From: CAIUGU01 sp965279735
GTDB lineage: Bacteria; Pseudomonadota; Gammaproteobacteria; Steroidobacterales; Steroidobacteraceae
Assembly (NCBI GenBank): GCA_965279735.1
Contig: OZ257260.1
Coordinates: forward strand, 3,224,001 to 3,288,000
Reading direction: 5' to 3'
Length of the DNA stretch: 64,000 nucleotides
Below the pieces are notes generated by a model. That model saw nothing but the letters and a program-made list of their open reading frames with translations, was not told the origin of the DNA and made no database searches. The position numbers were made by a program, and so were the translations under genes. Of this stretch, positions 31,989 through 42,816 are shown in pieces. Positions within the stretch are counted from its first letter, which is position 1. Each line of letters begins with the position of its first letter.

Positions 31989-32325
31989 ACTTAAATCCCC
32001 TTGCACGCTGGTGATATGGAAATTGACGACATGGAAGGGCCTTGAGTTGAAGGCCTGCTATCTATCTATTGGAATCTTCGCCCTGCTGTCAGGCCGTATC
32101 CGCTCTGAACGTTTATCCGGCTGCTTCTGGCTTGCAACGGTCAAGCCACAACCTTCTGATAAGCCACTTTATTCCGCGGGTCGGTACTACAAGCGGGCAA
32201 AAGTATAAAGAGGCTTGGCCGATTAGGCTATCCCGTTTTGACTTAGATGGGGCGCTACGGCGGACCGGGTCTGGCCAATGCAGCCCGCCGGCCTAAGCGT
32301 CGTCTTTTTTGCAGTCGCAAAAAAA
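31989..32325. other. Gene-free stretch with an AT-rich hairpin
   Basis: No convincing gene lies in these 337 bp between the MFS and CBS-domain genes. A perfect hairpin TTTTTTGC/GCAAAAAA around AGTC (32305-32324) begins one base after the CBS stop and probably ends that transcript. TATACT on the minus strand near 32205-32215 is a possible -10 for the MFS gene. The composition is somewhat AT-richer than the surroundings. Confidence 0.5.
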
Positions 32326-32754
32326 TCAGCTGGCAATGAAACGCTGGAGCTGTTCGATGGTTTCCTGCTGCTCTTCAATGACGGCCTTGACGAGATCGCC
32401 GATGGAGACGATAGCGACCAGCCTGCCCTGCTCGACCACCGGCAGATGCCGGACGCGGCGCTCAGTGACAAGCTCCATGCAGTGATGGATGGTGTCCTCC
32501 GGCGAGACGGTAGTGACCGGAGCGCTCATGATTTCCCACACCGGCGTTTCAGCCGATGAGCGCCCGAGAAGGATGATTTTGCGGGCGTAGTCCCGTTCGG
32601 AAACGATGCCGACAAGGGTTCCGTTGCGCATGACCGGCAAGGCACCGATGTGCTTGTCTGCCAGCAGCTGGATGGCTTCGAGGACCGGATCCTCCGCCTC
32701 GACCGTCCAGATGTCCTTTCCCTTGGCAGCGAGCAAATGCTTGACGCGCAGCAT
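32326..32754 (-). CDS. Tandem CBS-domain protein
   Basis: A 142-residue protein consisting of one CBS pair (Bateman module). CBS1 spans about 5-65 (KDIWTVEAEDPVLEAIQLLADKHIGALPVMRNGTLVGIVSERDYARK) and CBS2 about 73-130 (VTTVSPEDTIHHCMELVTERRVRHLPVVEQGRLVAIVSIGDLVKAVI). Such modules bind adenosine nucleotides. No catalytic domain is attached, so it would act as a stand-alone energy sensor; a partner cannot be named. Confidence 0.92.
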   Translation of the reverse strand: MLRVKHLLAAKGKDIWTVEAEDPVLEAIQLLADKHIGALPVMRNGTLVGIVSERDYARKIILLGRSSAETPVWEIMSAPVTTVSPEDTIHHCMELVTERRVRHLPVVEQGRLVAIVSIGDLVKAVIEEQQETIEQLQRFIAS

Positions 32755-32848
32755 GGTGCTTCCCCCTAAAGGTCGACGGGTGGATTCCCGTCTGGCCGCG
32801 AAGGATTCTACTCTTCGCGAACCCTGTGGGAAGCGGCGGCGCGCAGTC

Positions 32849-33127
32849 TCAGCTGTAGAGCGCGAGCACCTGCTTTTCGGCTTGCAGCCAGTCTTCCATT
32901 TCGGATCCGGGGCTGAAGCCTCGTTCGGCCGCGATGAAGTAGGCCGCCATGGCGATCATGTGCGTGATTTCCGCTGGTGACGGTTTGACCACAACAGCTT
33001 TCTTCGCCTTGCGGATCGCGGGTTTTTTGACAGCGTCAGGAGCGACTGCCTTGAGGACAGGGACCGGCGCTGAGCGCGCGCGTTTTGCAGGCGCCTTGGA
33101 TGAAGAAGTGGATGGGGAGACTTCCAT
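32849..33127 (-). CDS. DUF2934 domain protein
   Basis: A 92-residue protein. The N-terminal half is a basic Lys/Ala/Pro-rich linker (KAPAKRARSAPVPVLK and following). The C-terminal ~45 residues form DUF2934: ITHMIAMAAYFIAAERGFSPGSEMEDWLQAEKQV, with the RGFxPGxExxDWxxAE pattern. GGAGGA five bases before the ATG at 33127 decides the start; the 17-residue extension upstream is dropped. The basic tail suggests nucleic-acid contact, but the function of DUF2934 is unknown. Confidence 0.85.
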   Translation of the reverse strand: MEVSPSTSSSKAPAKRARSAPVPVLKAVAPDAVKKPAIRKAKKAVVVKPSPAEITHMIAMAAYFIAAERGFSPGSEMEDWLQAEKQVLALYS

Positions 33128-33216
33128 GATTCCTCCGGGGAAAAGGATCCAACGTGGGTGGCCCCGTTCCCTAAGCATGGTTTGTGCCAGGCACTAGGTG
33201 GATGGAAGATCTTTAT

Positions 33217-33248
33217 TCTCAACGACAGCGTTTCGCTGTCCGTTGAGA
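33217..33248 (-). terminator. Hairpin downstream of the slyD-like gene
   Basis: Arms TCTCAACGACAGCG and CGCTGTCCGTTGAGA pair over 14 bp with one bulged base around TTT. It lies in the 284-bp gap between the slyD-like stop and the DUF2934 start. Smaller hairpins (GGTGCG/CGCACC near 33302-33315 and GCTTGC/GCAAGC near 33337-33351) lie in the same gap. Transcript end of the slyD gene is the likely role. Confidence 0.45.
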
Positions 33249-33411
33249 GTTTTCCAGGACTACCGACCCAGATTGACCGTGAATTCTTTTCCTCCCCTGT
33301 AGGTGCGTCCGCACCACAGGTCCGCTAATAGTCCCGCTTGCGGTGCAAGCTCTAAATTCTTCTGCTTCCCCCCAGTGCACCCTGCTGCAACGCAGCAGCA
33401 ACGCATCATCC

Positions 33412-33897
33412 TCAATCGTGATGATGCCCGCCCGCCCCATGCACATGTCCATGCTCGAGTTCTTCCTCGCTCGCGTCGCGGACTTCCAGAATCTCCACCG
33501 CAAAATTCAGGTCTTCACCCGCGAGCGGATGATTGCCATCCACCGTGACCATGTCGCCGGCAATGCGCGTCACGGACACCATGCGGGGACCCTGGTTGGA
33601 ATCAGCCTGGAATTGCATGCCGACGCGGATGTCGTCGATGCCCTTGAAGGCGCGGCGGGGGACATCCTGGATCAGCGACGGATCGCGGACGCCATAACCC
33701 TCTGCGGCAGAAACCTTCACGTTCAGCTTTTCACCTGCGCCCTTGCCCTCGAGCGCTTTCTCAAGGCCGGGAATCAGGTTGCCATTGCCATGGATGTACG
33801 CGAGCGGTTCGCCGTCGGAAGAGCTGTCGAGCACGGCACCGGCATCATTGGTCAGCGTGTAATTCATGCTGACGACTTTGTTCTGGGCGACAACCAT
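33412..33897 (-). CDS. SlyD-like FKBP-type peptidyl-prolyl isomerase
   Basis: A 161-residue SlyD-type foldase. The split FKBP domain is VSMNYTLTNDAGAVLDSSSDGEPLAYIHGNGNLIPGLEKALEGKGAGE, followed by an IF (insert-in-flap) chaperone segment at about 70-120. NHPLAGEDLNFAVEILEV then completes the fold. The short tail GHVHGAGGHHHD is histidine-rich and could bind nickel or zinc, as in E. coli SlyD, though it is much shorter and lacks cysteines. The start MVVAQNKVVS (33897) is typical. It lies downstream of glmS on the same strand with a 71-bp gap. Confidence 0.9.
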   Translation of the reverse strand: MVVAQNKVVSMNYTLTNDAGAVLDSSSDGEPLAYIHGNGNLIPGLEKALEGKGAGEKLNVKVSAAEGYGVRDPSLIQDVPRRAFKGIDDIRVGMQFQADSNQGPRMVSVTRIAGDMVTVDGNHPLAGEDLNFAVEILEVRDASEEELEHGHVHGAGGHHHD

Positions 33898-33968
33898 GAC
33901 CGAAACCTCTGGCAGCAAAAAAGAGGCCGCCATGGTAGCCGTTTCGCCGCGCCCGGCCAAACGCACTT

Positions 33969-35804
33969 TTACTCGACGGTCACCGATTTCGCGAGGTTGC
34001 GCGGCTGGTCGACATCGGTGCCTTTCAGGATTGCGCAGTGATAGGCCAGCAGCTGAAGCGGCACGGTATAGACCGCGGGTGCCTGGAAATGGCTCACGTG
34101 CTTCGGCATCGTGATGACCGTAACGCCATCCGATGACTGGATGCCGGAATCCGGATCCGCAAAGACGAAGAGCTCGCCACCGCGGGCCCTGACTTCCTGC
34201 AGATTCGATTTCAGCTTCTCGAGGAGATCGTTGTTGGGAGCCACCACCACTACCGGCATGTCAGCGTCGACCAGTGCCAGCGGTCCGTGCTTGAGCTCGC
34301 CTGCCGGATAAGCCTCGGCATGGATGTAGGAAATTTCCTTGAGCTTGAGCGCCCCCTCGAGCGCGATCGGATACATCTGGCCGCGGCCCAGGAACAGGGC
34401 GTGGTGCTTGTCGGCAAAGCGCTTCGCGAGTTCCTTGATCTGGGGCTCGAGATGCAATGTCTTCTCGACCAGCGCGGGAATTTCGATCAGCCGCTGCACG
34501 AGTCCGCGTTCACGCTCCGCATCGGAGCCATGAAACTTGGCCAGCGCCACGATCAGCATGTTGAGTGCCGCGAGTTGCGTGGTGAACGCCTTCGTCGAAG
34601 CCACGCCGATCTCGGGACCGGCACGCGTGAGCAGCACGAGTTCGGATTCCCGCACCAGCGAGCTTTCGGGCACGTTGCAGATGGCCAGCGTTGAAAGATA
34701 CCCGGCCTGCTTCGCCATCTTCAGGGCGGCCAGCGTATCCGCCGTTTCGCCTGACTGGGAAATGGTGACAAACAATGTGTTCGGCGGCACGACAGGATTG
34801 CGGTAGCGGTATTCGCTGGCAATCTCCACCCAGCACGGCAGACGGCAGATCTGCTCGACGTAGTACTTCGCCACCGCGCCTGCGTGATAGCTCGTGCCGC
34901 AGGCAATGATCTGCACGGCCTCGGCCCGCTTGAATACTTCCGTAGCGGCCGGACCGAAAGCCGCTTCGAGCAGCTTGCCTCCCGCTACCCGCTCTTCGAG
35001 CGTCTGCGCTATCGCGCGGGGTTGCTCCCAGATTTCCTTCAGCATGTAGTGCGCGTACTCGCCCTTCTCCGCGGCATCCGCCGAGAGTGTGCTTTCCTTG
35101 ACCGGACGCTGCGCGGTATTGCCTTCGTGATCGATGATGCGGACGCTGTTGTGGCGGATCTCCGCGACGTCGCCTTCCTCAAGAAAAATGAAACGACGGG
35201 TAACAGGCAGCAAGGCAGCAACGTCGGACGCTACAAAATTCTCGTCCTTGCCAAGCCCGATGACGACCGGGCAACCGACCCTGGCCAGAACGATGCAGTC
35301 AGAATCTTCTTCAGTGACAACAGCGAGCGCATAGGCGCCCTCGAGCTCGGCCACTGTGGCCCGAACGGCCTTGAAGAGGTCACCCAGCTTCTTGTTGTGG
35401 TAGTGGATGCGGTGCGCGATGACTTCGGTATCGGTCTCCGAAGTGAAGATGTAGCCGGCCTTCTCCAGCTCCTCCCGCAGCTCCTCGTGGTTCTCGATGA
35501 TGCCGTTGTGGACGATGGCGATGCCATCCTGCGAGATATGCGGATGCGCGTTGCGCTCGGAAGGCACGCCGTGCGTTGCCCAGCGGGTATGCGCGATGCC
35601 CAGATGCCCTTGCGTCGGATTCGCATTGAGCGCCTCCTGCAACATCTTGACCTTGCCCACCGTCCGTAGACGCTTGAGATGACGGGTACCATTGAGTACC
35701 GCGACACCGGCAGAGTCGTAGCCTCGATACTCAAGTCGCCGCAGCCCATCGATCAGGATGGGAACGACGTTGCGCTCAGCGACCGCACCAACGATTCCGC
35801 ACAT
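33969..35804 (-). CDS. glmS: Glutamine-fructose-6-phosphate aminotransferase (isomerizing)
   Basis: Makes glucosamine-6-phosphate for peptidoglycan and LPS precursors. The 611-residue protein starts CGIVGAVAERNVVP after Met; this cysteine is the glutaminase nucleophile. The glutaminase domain reaches about 240. Two SIS sugar-isomerase domains follow, with SQSGETADTLAALK and VASTKAFTTQLAALN. The C-terminus LAKSVTVE is the conserved lid. It lies 115 bp downstream of glmU in the same direction. I see no glmS-ribozyme-like structure, as expected outside Firmicutes. Confidence 0.97.
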   Translation of the reverse strand: MCGIVGAVAERNVVPILIDGLRRLEYRGYDSAGVAVLNGTRHLKRLRTVGKVKMLQEALNANPTQGHLGIAHTRWATHGVPSERNAHPHISQDGIAIVHNGIIENHEELREELEKAGYIFTSETDTEVIAHRIHYHNKKLGDLFKAVRATVAELEGAYALAVVTEEDSDCIVLARVGCPVVIGLGKDENFVASDVAALLPVTRRFIFLEEGDVAEIRHNSVRIIDHEGNTAQRPVKESTLSADAAEKGEYAHYMLKEIWEQPRAIAQTLEERVAGGKLLEAAFGPAATEVFKRAEAVQIIACGTSYHAGAVAKYYVEQICRLPCWVEIASEYRYRNPVVPPNTLFVTISQSGETADTLAALKMAKQAGYLSTLAICNVPESSLVRESELVLLTRAGPEIGVASTKAFTTQLAALNMLIVALAKFHGSDAERERGLVQRLIEIPALVEKTLHLEPQIKELAKRFADKHHALFLGRGQMYPIALEGALKLKEISYIHAEAYPAGELKHGPLALVDADMPVVVVAPNNDLLEKLKSNLQEVRARGGELFVFADPDSGIQSSDGVTVITMPKHVSHFQAPAVYTVPLQLLAYHCAILKGTDVDQPRNLAKSVTVE

Positions 35805-35919
35805 GCTGCGAGGACCCCGCTATTAAAGGTCCGGGCATTCTACCGGATGAGGGAGGGTGGATTATGTCGCGCGTCACAGACTGACGGGTGACAGCAGGAC
35901 AGGGCCTGCGGAGTAAGCC

Positions 35920-37320
35920 TTAAACCGGCTTCTTCTGCGGCCTCTTCCAGCCGTCGATGGTCACCTGTTTGGCGCGGGCGATCGTGAGCTTGCCGGCGGG
36001 TGCAGGTTTCGAGAGGGTGGAACCCGCGCCGATGGTGGCGTCCGCACCGACCGAGATGGGTGCCACGAGCATGGTGCCCGAACCGATGAAAGCACCGGCG
36101 CCGATCTCCGTACGTGATTTGTTCACGCCGTCGTAGTTGCAGGTCACCGTGCCAGCGCCAATGTTGGCCTTCGCGCCGACAGTGGCGTCACCGAGGTAAG
36201 TAAGGTGATTGGCCTTGGCTCCCGCGCCGAGGTGGCTGTTCTTCACTTCGACGAAGTTGCCGATGTGGACGCCGTTTTCCAGCACCGCGCCGGGGCGCAA
36301 CCGCGCGAACGGACCGATCACGCACTGCTCCGCAACCTTCGCCTCCACCACCACACAGTTGGGCAGCAGTTCAGTGCGGGCACCGATCTCGCAGTTCTCG
36401 AGCCACGCATTGGGTCCGATGCGGACGCCATCACCGAGTTGCACCTTGCCGACGAGAACGACATTCACGTCGATCACCACGTCGCGTCCGACGGCCACCT
36501 GTCCGCGGACATCGAGTCGTGCCGGGTCGATCAGCGTCACGCCTGCCAGCATCAGTTCAGTGGCGCGCTCTTTCCGGAGTGCGCCCTCCACTTCCGCGAG
36601 CTGGACCTTGTCGTTGATGCCGAACACTTCCATCTCGGTCGGTGCCACGGCAGCCTTGACCCGCAGGCCTTCACGAACGGCCATGGAAACGATGTCGGTC
36701 AAGTAGTACTCACCTTGGGTATTGTCGTTCTTGAGCGCCGCGAGCCACTTCCGCAGCAGTCCCGCGGGAACGGCCATCAGGCCCGTGTTGCCCTCGGGCA
36801 CGAGACGCTCCTTCGTGTTCGCATCCTTGTGCTCGACGATGCGCACGACGTTGCCCGCATGATCGCGGATCACCCGGCCGTAACCGGTGGGATCCCGAAG
36901 AATGACGCTCAGCATGCCGATGGACTGTGCATCCACGCTGGCGAGCAACTGCTCAAGCGTTGCCGTGCGAATCAGCGGAACGTCACCGTAGAGAATGAGC
37001 ACCAGGTGATCGTCAGGAATTCCGGGCATGGCCTGTGCGACCGCATGTCCCGTCCCAAGCTGCTCGGCCTGCAACGCCCAGTGCACTGTTTCATTGGCGA
37101 ATGCCTGTTTGACGCGCTCACCACCGTGGCCATACACCACGTGGATCGCATCGGCGTGCAGCGCTTTGGCGGCATCAATGACGTGGGCCAGCAGGGGCTT
37201 GCCAGCCAGCGGCTGCAGGACCTTCGGGAGGTCCGACTTCATGCGCTTGCCCTGGCCCGCTGCCAGGATGATGACCGAAAGAGGACGCTGGGCCCTGGGC
37301 GCTGGGGTCTGGGTGCTCAT
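35920..37320 (-). CDS. glmU: Bifunctional UDP-GlcNAc pyrophosphorylase / glucosamine-1-phosphate acetyltransferase
   Basis: Performs the last two steps to UDP-N-acetylglucosamine. In 466 residues, the N-terminal uridyltransferase has LAAGQGKRMKSDLPKVL near residue 20. The C-terminal left-handed beta-helix acetyltransferase (about 255-450) has the hexapeptide repeats, with NFVEVKNSHLGAGAKANHLTYLGDA and TVTCNYDGVNKSRTEIGAGAFIGSG. It lies 27 bp after atpC and is probably transcribed from the ATP synthase promoter. The order atpC-glmU-glmS is the usual gammaproteobacterial one. Confidence 0.97.
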   Translation of the reverse strand: MSTQTPAPRAQRPLSVIILAAGQGKRMKSDLPKVLQPLAGKPLLAHVIDAAKALHADAIHVVYGHGGERVKQAFANETVHWALQAEQLGTGHAVAQAMPGIPDDHLVLILYGDVPLIRTATLEQLLASVDAQSIGMLSVILRDPTGYGRVIRDHAGNVVRIVEHKDANTKERLVPEGNTGLMAVPAGLLRKWLAALKNDNTQGEYYLTDIVSMAVREGLRVKAAVAPTEMEVFGINDKVQLAEVEGALRKERATELMLAGVTLIDPARLDVRGQVAVGRDVVIDVNVVLVGKVQLGDGVRIGPNAWLENCEIGARTELLPNCVVVEAKVAEQCVIGPFARLRPGAVLENGVHIGNFVEVKNSHLGAGAKANHLTYLGDATVGAKANIGAGTVTCNYDGVNKSRTEIGAGAFIGSGTMLVAPISVGADATIGAGSTLSKPAPAGKLTIARAKQVTIDGWKRPQKKPV

Positions 37321-37347
37321 GTATTTACCTGGCCAGCACCCTGTGCG

Positions 37348-37767
37348 CTATCCCCTGATCTTGCGCAGCCTTTCAATCGCTTTCAGCTGGGCCGCGGCAC
37401 GGGCCAGTTCCGCCTGGGCTTCAGCCAGTTCAATCTTGTCGCCGCGTTCCTTGAGCGCATCTTCCGCACGCTGCTTCGCCTGGAGCGCAGCCGCTTCGTC
37501 GAGATCCTTCGCGCGCAATGCGGTATCGGCGAGCACCGTCACCAGATGCGGCTGGATCTCGAGCGCGCCGCCGGAGACGTAGAAGAACTGTTCTTCTCCG
37601 CCGACCGTCTGCACACGCACTTCACCCGGCTTCAGTGTCGTGAGCAAAGGAGCATGGCGGGGCGCGATGCCGATCTCGCCCATCACTGCCGGTGCGAAGA
37701 CCATGGCAGCTTCGCCGGAGAAGATCTCTCCTTCGGCGCTGACGATATCGACGTGGATGGTGGCCAT
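37348..37767 (-). CDS. atpC: F1 ATP synthase epsilon subunit
   Basis: Central-stalk subunit that couples rotation and inhibits hydrolysis. The 139-residue protein has the beta-sandwich (about 1-85; VDIVSAEGEIFSGEAAMVFAPAVMGEIGIAPRHAPLLTTLKPGEV) and the helical hairpin at about 90-139. It is the last atp gene, 11 bp after atpD. Confidence 0.96.
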   Translation of the reverse strand: MATIHVDIVSAEGEIFSGEAAMVFAPAVMGEIGIAPRHAPLLTTLKPGEVRVQTVGGEEQFFYVSGGALEIQPHLVTVLADTALRAKDLDEAAALQAKQRAEDALKERGDKIELAEAQAELARAAAQLKAIERLRKIRG

Positions 37768-37778
37768 GGTTGGAAATC

Positions 37779-39194
<1,416 letters not shown>

Positions 39195-39216
39195 TTGCTC
39201 TTCCTCTTCCGAAACC

Positions 39217-40086
39217 TTAAACCGCAGCCGCGCCGCCAACGATCTCCGAAAGTTCCTTCGTGATCGCAGCCTGGCGGGCCTTGTTGTAAATCAGTTGCAG
39301 CTCTTCAATGAGCTTGCCTGCATTGTCGGTCGCGCTCTTCATGGCGACCATGCGCGCGGCCATTTCGCAGGCGACGTTCTCGACGGCGCCCTGGTAGACC
39401 TGGGATTCGATGTAGCGCATCAGCAGGCCTTCCAGCAGCTCGGCAGCCGAAGGCTCATAGATGTAGTCCCACATCTTCTGCAGCTTCGAATCCTCAGTGG
39501 CGTCAGTCACCACAGGCAGCAGCTGCCGGATTTCCGGCTTCTGCGACATCGTGTTTACAAACTCGTTGTTCACGACGAACAGGCGGTCCAGCTTGCCTTC
39601 CTTGTACAGATCCAGCATGACCTTGACCGTTCCGATCAGGTCCGCCGCATGGGGCCGGTCGCCGAGATGTGTCACGGTGCCGAGGGTCGCCACATCCGTA
39701 AGGCGGCGGAAAAACTGCACACCCTTTGAACCGATCAGGCACAGCGACACCGAAGCTCCCTGCTTCTGCCATTCGCGAATCGCTGCGAGCGCCGCCTTGA
39801 ACAGGTTGACGTTCAGGCCGCCGCACAGGCCTCGATCAGTCGTGATGATGATGAAGCCGACTGCCCTGGCTTCGCGCTCGATCATGTACGGATGCTTGTA
39901 GTCGGGATTCGCGTGACGCAGATGGCCGAGCACGCGCCGGATCTTTTCCGAATACGGGCGGGTCGCGCGCATGCGCTCCTGCGCCTTGCGCATCTTGCTC
40001 GCCGCAACCATTTCCATGGCCTTGGTGATCTTCTGCGTGCTCTTGAAGCTCGCAATCTTGACGCGGATTTCTTTTACGCCGGGCAT
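39217..40086 (-). CDS. atpG: F1 ATP synthase gamma subunit
   Basis: Rotating central shaft of F1. The 289-residue protein has the N-terminal helix PGVKEIRVKIASFKSTQKITKAMEMVAASKMRKAQ and the C-terminal helix MVAMKSATDNAGKLIEELQLIYNKARQAAITKELSEIVGGAAAV, the two halves of the coiled coil. The central segment GLCGGLNVNLF is conserved. It lies 18 bp after atpA. Confidence 0.97.
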   Translation of the reverse strand: MPGVKEIRVKIASFKSTQKITKAMEMVAASKMRKAQERMRATRPYSEKIRRVLGHLRHANPDYKHPYMIEREARAVGFIIITTDRGLCGGLNVNLFKAALAAIREWQKQGASVSLCLIGSKGVQFFRRLTDVATLGTVTHLGDRPHAADLIGTVKVMLDLYKEGKLDRLFVVNNEFVNTMSQKPEIRQLLPVVTDATEDSKLQKMWDYIYEPSAAELLEGLLMRYIESQVYQGAVENVACEMAARMVAMKSATDNAGKLIEELQLIYNKARQAAITKELSEIVGGAAAV

Positions 40087-40104
40087 GGCTTGCTTCGCTT
40101 GAAC

Positions 40105-41646
40105 TCAGTACGTGCCGGTCGCGACGAATTCTTCGCAGAGCTTCTTCAGGCTCGCATCGACGTCCTTGCTGAGCTCCGGCTTCGCGGCGATGCCGTCCAT
40201 CAGGCTCTTGTAGTTCGTCTTCGCGAACGACTGCAGGGCCGCCTCGAAATCGCCGACCTTCTTGATCGCGACTTTATCCATGAAGCCGCCGTTCACGGCG
40301 TAGATAGACAGGGCCATTTCAGCGACCGACATCGGCGCGAACTGCTTCTGCTTCATCAGCTCCATGGTGCGCTGGCCGCGTTCGAGCTGCCGGCGGGTGG
40401 CTTCGTCGAGATCCGAAGCGAACTGCGAGAACGCCGCTAGCTCGCGGTATTGCGCGAGGGCGAGACGAATACCGCCACCGAGCTTCTTGATGATGCCCGT
40501 CTGCGCAGCGCCACCGACGCGGGACACCGAGATGCCGGCGTTCATGGCGGGGCGGATACCGGCATTGAACAGATCGCCTTCGAGGAAGATCTGGCCGTCG
40601 GTGATGGAGATGACGTTCGTGGGCACGAAAGCCGTCACGTCGCCTGCCTGCGTTTCAATGATGGGCAGACCCGTGAGTGAACCGGTCTTGCCTTTCACAC
40701 GACCGCCTGTTTTCTGCTCGACATACTCTTCGCTGACGCGAGCGGACCGCTCGAGCAGGCGCGAGTGGAGATAGAAAACGTCGCCGGGATAGGCTTCGCG
40801 GCCCGGAGGACGACGCAGCAGCAGCGAGATCTGGCGGTACGCCCATGCCTGCTTGGTCAGATCGTCATAGATGATCAGCGCGTCTTCGCCCTGGTCCATG
40901 AAGTATTCGCCCATCGTGCAGCCCGTATAGGGCGCGAGGTACTGGAGCGCGGCAGGGGTCGAAGCTGACGCTGCGACGATGATCGTGTGCTTGAGGGCAT
41001 CGTGCTCTTCAAGCTTGCGGACGACGTTGGCGATCGAAGACTGCTTCTGGCCGATGGCGACATAGATGCATTTGATGCCGCTGCCCTTCTGGTTGATGAT
41101 CGTATCGATCGCAAGCGCGGTCTTGCCGGTCTGGCGGTCGCCGATGATCAGCTCGCGTTGACCGCGGCCGACAGGAACCATCGAGTCCACTGCCTTGTAA
41201 CCCGTCTGCACAGGCTGGCTCACGGACTTGCGGTACACGACGCCAGGAGCGACGCGTTCGATGGGCGCCTTGTGCGCGGTATTGATCGGACCCTTGCCGT
41301 CGATCGGGTTGCCAAGCGCATCCACGACGCGACCGAGCAGCGCCTCGCCGACTGGAACTTCGAGGATGCGGCCCGTCGTCTTGACGGTGTCGCCTTCAAT
41401 GATGTGCTTGTACTCACCGAGCACTACGGCGCCGACCGAATCCTGCTCGAGGTTCAGCGCGAGGCCGAAGCTGCCACCGGGGAACTCCAGCATTTCGCCG
41501 TACTTCACGTCCGCGAGACCATGAACGCGCAGGATGCCGTCCGTCACGGTGACGACCGTGCCGACGTTGCGCTCTTCAGTCGCGCCGGAGAATTTCTCGA
41601 TGCGCGCCTTGATCAGGTCGCTGATTTCGGATGCCTTGATGGACAT
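40105..41646 (-). CDS. atpA: F1 ATP synthase alpha subunit
   Basis: Non-catalytic nucleotide-binding subunit of F1. The 513-residue protein begins with the delta-binding N-terminus (KASEISDLIKARIEKF). It has P-loop GDRQTGKTALAIDTI (about 170) and the arginine-finger region ISVSRVGGAAQ. Length and layout match E. coli AtpA (513 aa). It is 59 bp after atpH. Confidence 0.98.
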   Translation of the reverse strand: MSIKASEISDLIKARIEKFSGATEERNVGTVVTVTDGILRVHGLADVKYGEMLEFPGGSFGLALNLEQDSVGAVVLGEYKHIIEGDTVKTTGRILEVPVGEALLGRVVDALGNPIDGKGPINTAHKAPIERVAPGVVYRKSVSQPVQTGYKAVDSMVPVGRGQRELIIGDRQTGKTALAIDTIINQKGSGIKCIYVAIGQKQSSIANVVRKLEEHDALKHTIIVAASASTPAALQYLAPYTGCTMGEYFMDQGEDALIIYDDLTKQAWAYRQISLLLRRPPGREAYPGDVFYLHSRLLERSARVSEEYVEQKTGGRVKGKTGSLTGLPIIETQAGDVTAFVPTNVISITDGQIFLEGDLFNAGIRPAMNAGISVSRVGGAAQTGIIKKLGGGIRLALAQYRELAAFSQFASDLDEATRRQLERGQRTMELMKQKQFAPMSVAEMALSIYAVNGGFMDKVAIKKVGDFEAALQSFAKTNYKSLMDGIAAKPELSKDVDASLKKLCEEFVATGTY

Positions 41647-41705
41647 AGCCTTTAAGTTCCTCGTATCGCTGCGCCGACCCTTGAAGGTGCGTGCGCCGGA
41701 AAATT

Positions 41706-42242
41706 CTAGTTCGTCAGTTCAGTAGTCAGTCGCTTGAGGCGCGCGTCGAGCGAGCCGTCGATCACCAGGTCCTGCGACCGGATGATGGCCCCGCCGATCA
41801 ACGCGGGATCAACGGAGCAATGCAATCGCACTTCCCGCTTGAGCCGCTTCTTGAGTGCGCCCGCGAGACGCTGCTGCTGGGCAGGGTCAAGTTCGACTGC
41901 AGACACTACCTGCACATCGGCCACGTTCTCGATATCCGCACGCATCACCTCGAACATCGCTGCAATCTCGGGGAGCAGCGCCAGACGGCGGTTGCTGGCG
42001 AGTGTCGAGAGGTAATTGCGGACCGTTGCGTCGGTGGAGCTGCCGGAGATGTCCAGCAGCAGGTTCACGATCTCTTCCGGCTTGACCTTCGGGCTGCCGA
42101 TCAGCTTCGCGACACGCGCATCTGTCACCACTGCACTCGCAAGCCGAAGCACCTCGGACCAGCGGGGCAGATTGTTCTGCGCGCGCGCATGGGCAAAGGC
42201 CGCTCTCGCGTAAGGTCTCGCTATGGTCGCTTTTTCCGCCAT
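41706..42242 (-). CDS. atpH: ATP synthase delta subunit
   Basis: Links the F1 head to the peripheral stalk. A 178-residue protein beginning AEKATIARPYARAAFAHARAQ, with the C-terminal KKRLKREVRLHCSVDPALIGGAIIRSQDLVIDGSLDARLKRL that is diagnostic for the family. It lies between atpF and atpA in the normal operon order. Confidence 0.96.
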   Translation of the reverse strand: MAEKATIARPYARAAFAHARAQNNLPRWSEVLRLASAVVTDARVAKLIGSPKVKPEEIVNLLLDISGSSTDATVRNYLSTLASNRRLALLPEIAAMFEVMRADIENVADVQVVSAVELDPAQQQRLAGALKKRLKREVRLHCSVDPALIGGAIIRSQDLVIDGSLDARLKRLTTELTN

Positions 42243-42263
42243 ATATGCTCTTTGAAAGTCCGC

Positions 42264-42743
42264 TCAGCCGCGTTCGATTTCGACGGCCAGCTTCTCGAGC
42301 AGGTCCGCATGGGCGCGTGCATCGATCTCGCGACCGAGCAGCTTCGAAGCTCCGGCGACGGCCAGCGCAGCGACTTCCTTGCGGAGCTGTTCGCGGGCAC
42401 GGCCCTGCTCGAGCTGTACTTCGCCGCGGGCTGCCGTGACGAGACGCTGGCCTTCCGCCGTTGCTGTCTGTTTGGCTTCCTCAACGACTTCGTTTGCGCG
42501 GCGGCTGGCCTGGTCCACGATCTTCGTCGCCTGCACACGGGCGTCCTTGACGATCTCCGCGCCGCTGGCCTGCGCCTCTACAAGGCTCTTCTCGCCCTTG
42601 TCGGCAGCCGCGAGGCCATCGGCAATCTTCTTCTGGCGTTCATTGATCGCGGTGATCAATGGCGGCCAGATGAACTTCATCGTGATCCAGCCGAGGATCA
42701 GGAAGACCAGGGTCTGGATGATCAGTGTTGCATTCAGATTCAT
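42264..42743 (-). CDS. atpF: Fo ATP synthase b subunit
   Basis: Peripheral-stalk subunit of 159 residues. One N-terminal membrane helix (about 5-27; LIIQTLVFLILGWITMKFIW) is followed by PPLITAINERQKKIADGL and a long charged coiled coil to the end. A single b gene is present, so the stalk should be a b2 homodimer. It is 73 bp after atpE. Confidence 0.96.
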   Translation of the reverse strand: MNLNATLIIQTLVFLILGWITMKFIWPPLITAINERQKKIADGLAAADKGEKSLVEAQASGAEIVKDARVQATKIVDQASRRANEVVEEAKQTATAEGQRLVTAARGEVQLEQGRAREQLRKEVAALAVAGASKLLGREIDARAHADLLEKLAVEIERG

Positions 42744-42816
42744 AGGAACATTCGCCCTGTTGGTACGAAACCGGCTACGCGCTGCCCTCGCGGCAGCTCA
42801 CGTCGCCTGCTGCCAA

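Noticed and set aside
30735..31994. 419-residue plus-strand frame opposite the MFS transporter
   Set aside because: Composition (His, Glu, Arg, Gln rich) is typical for the complement of a transporter gene; the minus strand encodes clear MFS motifs.
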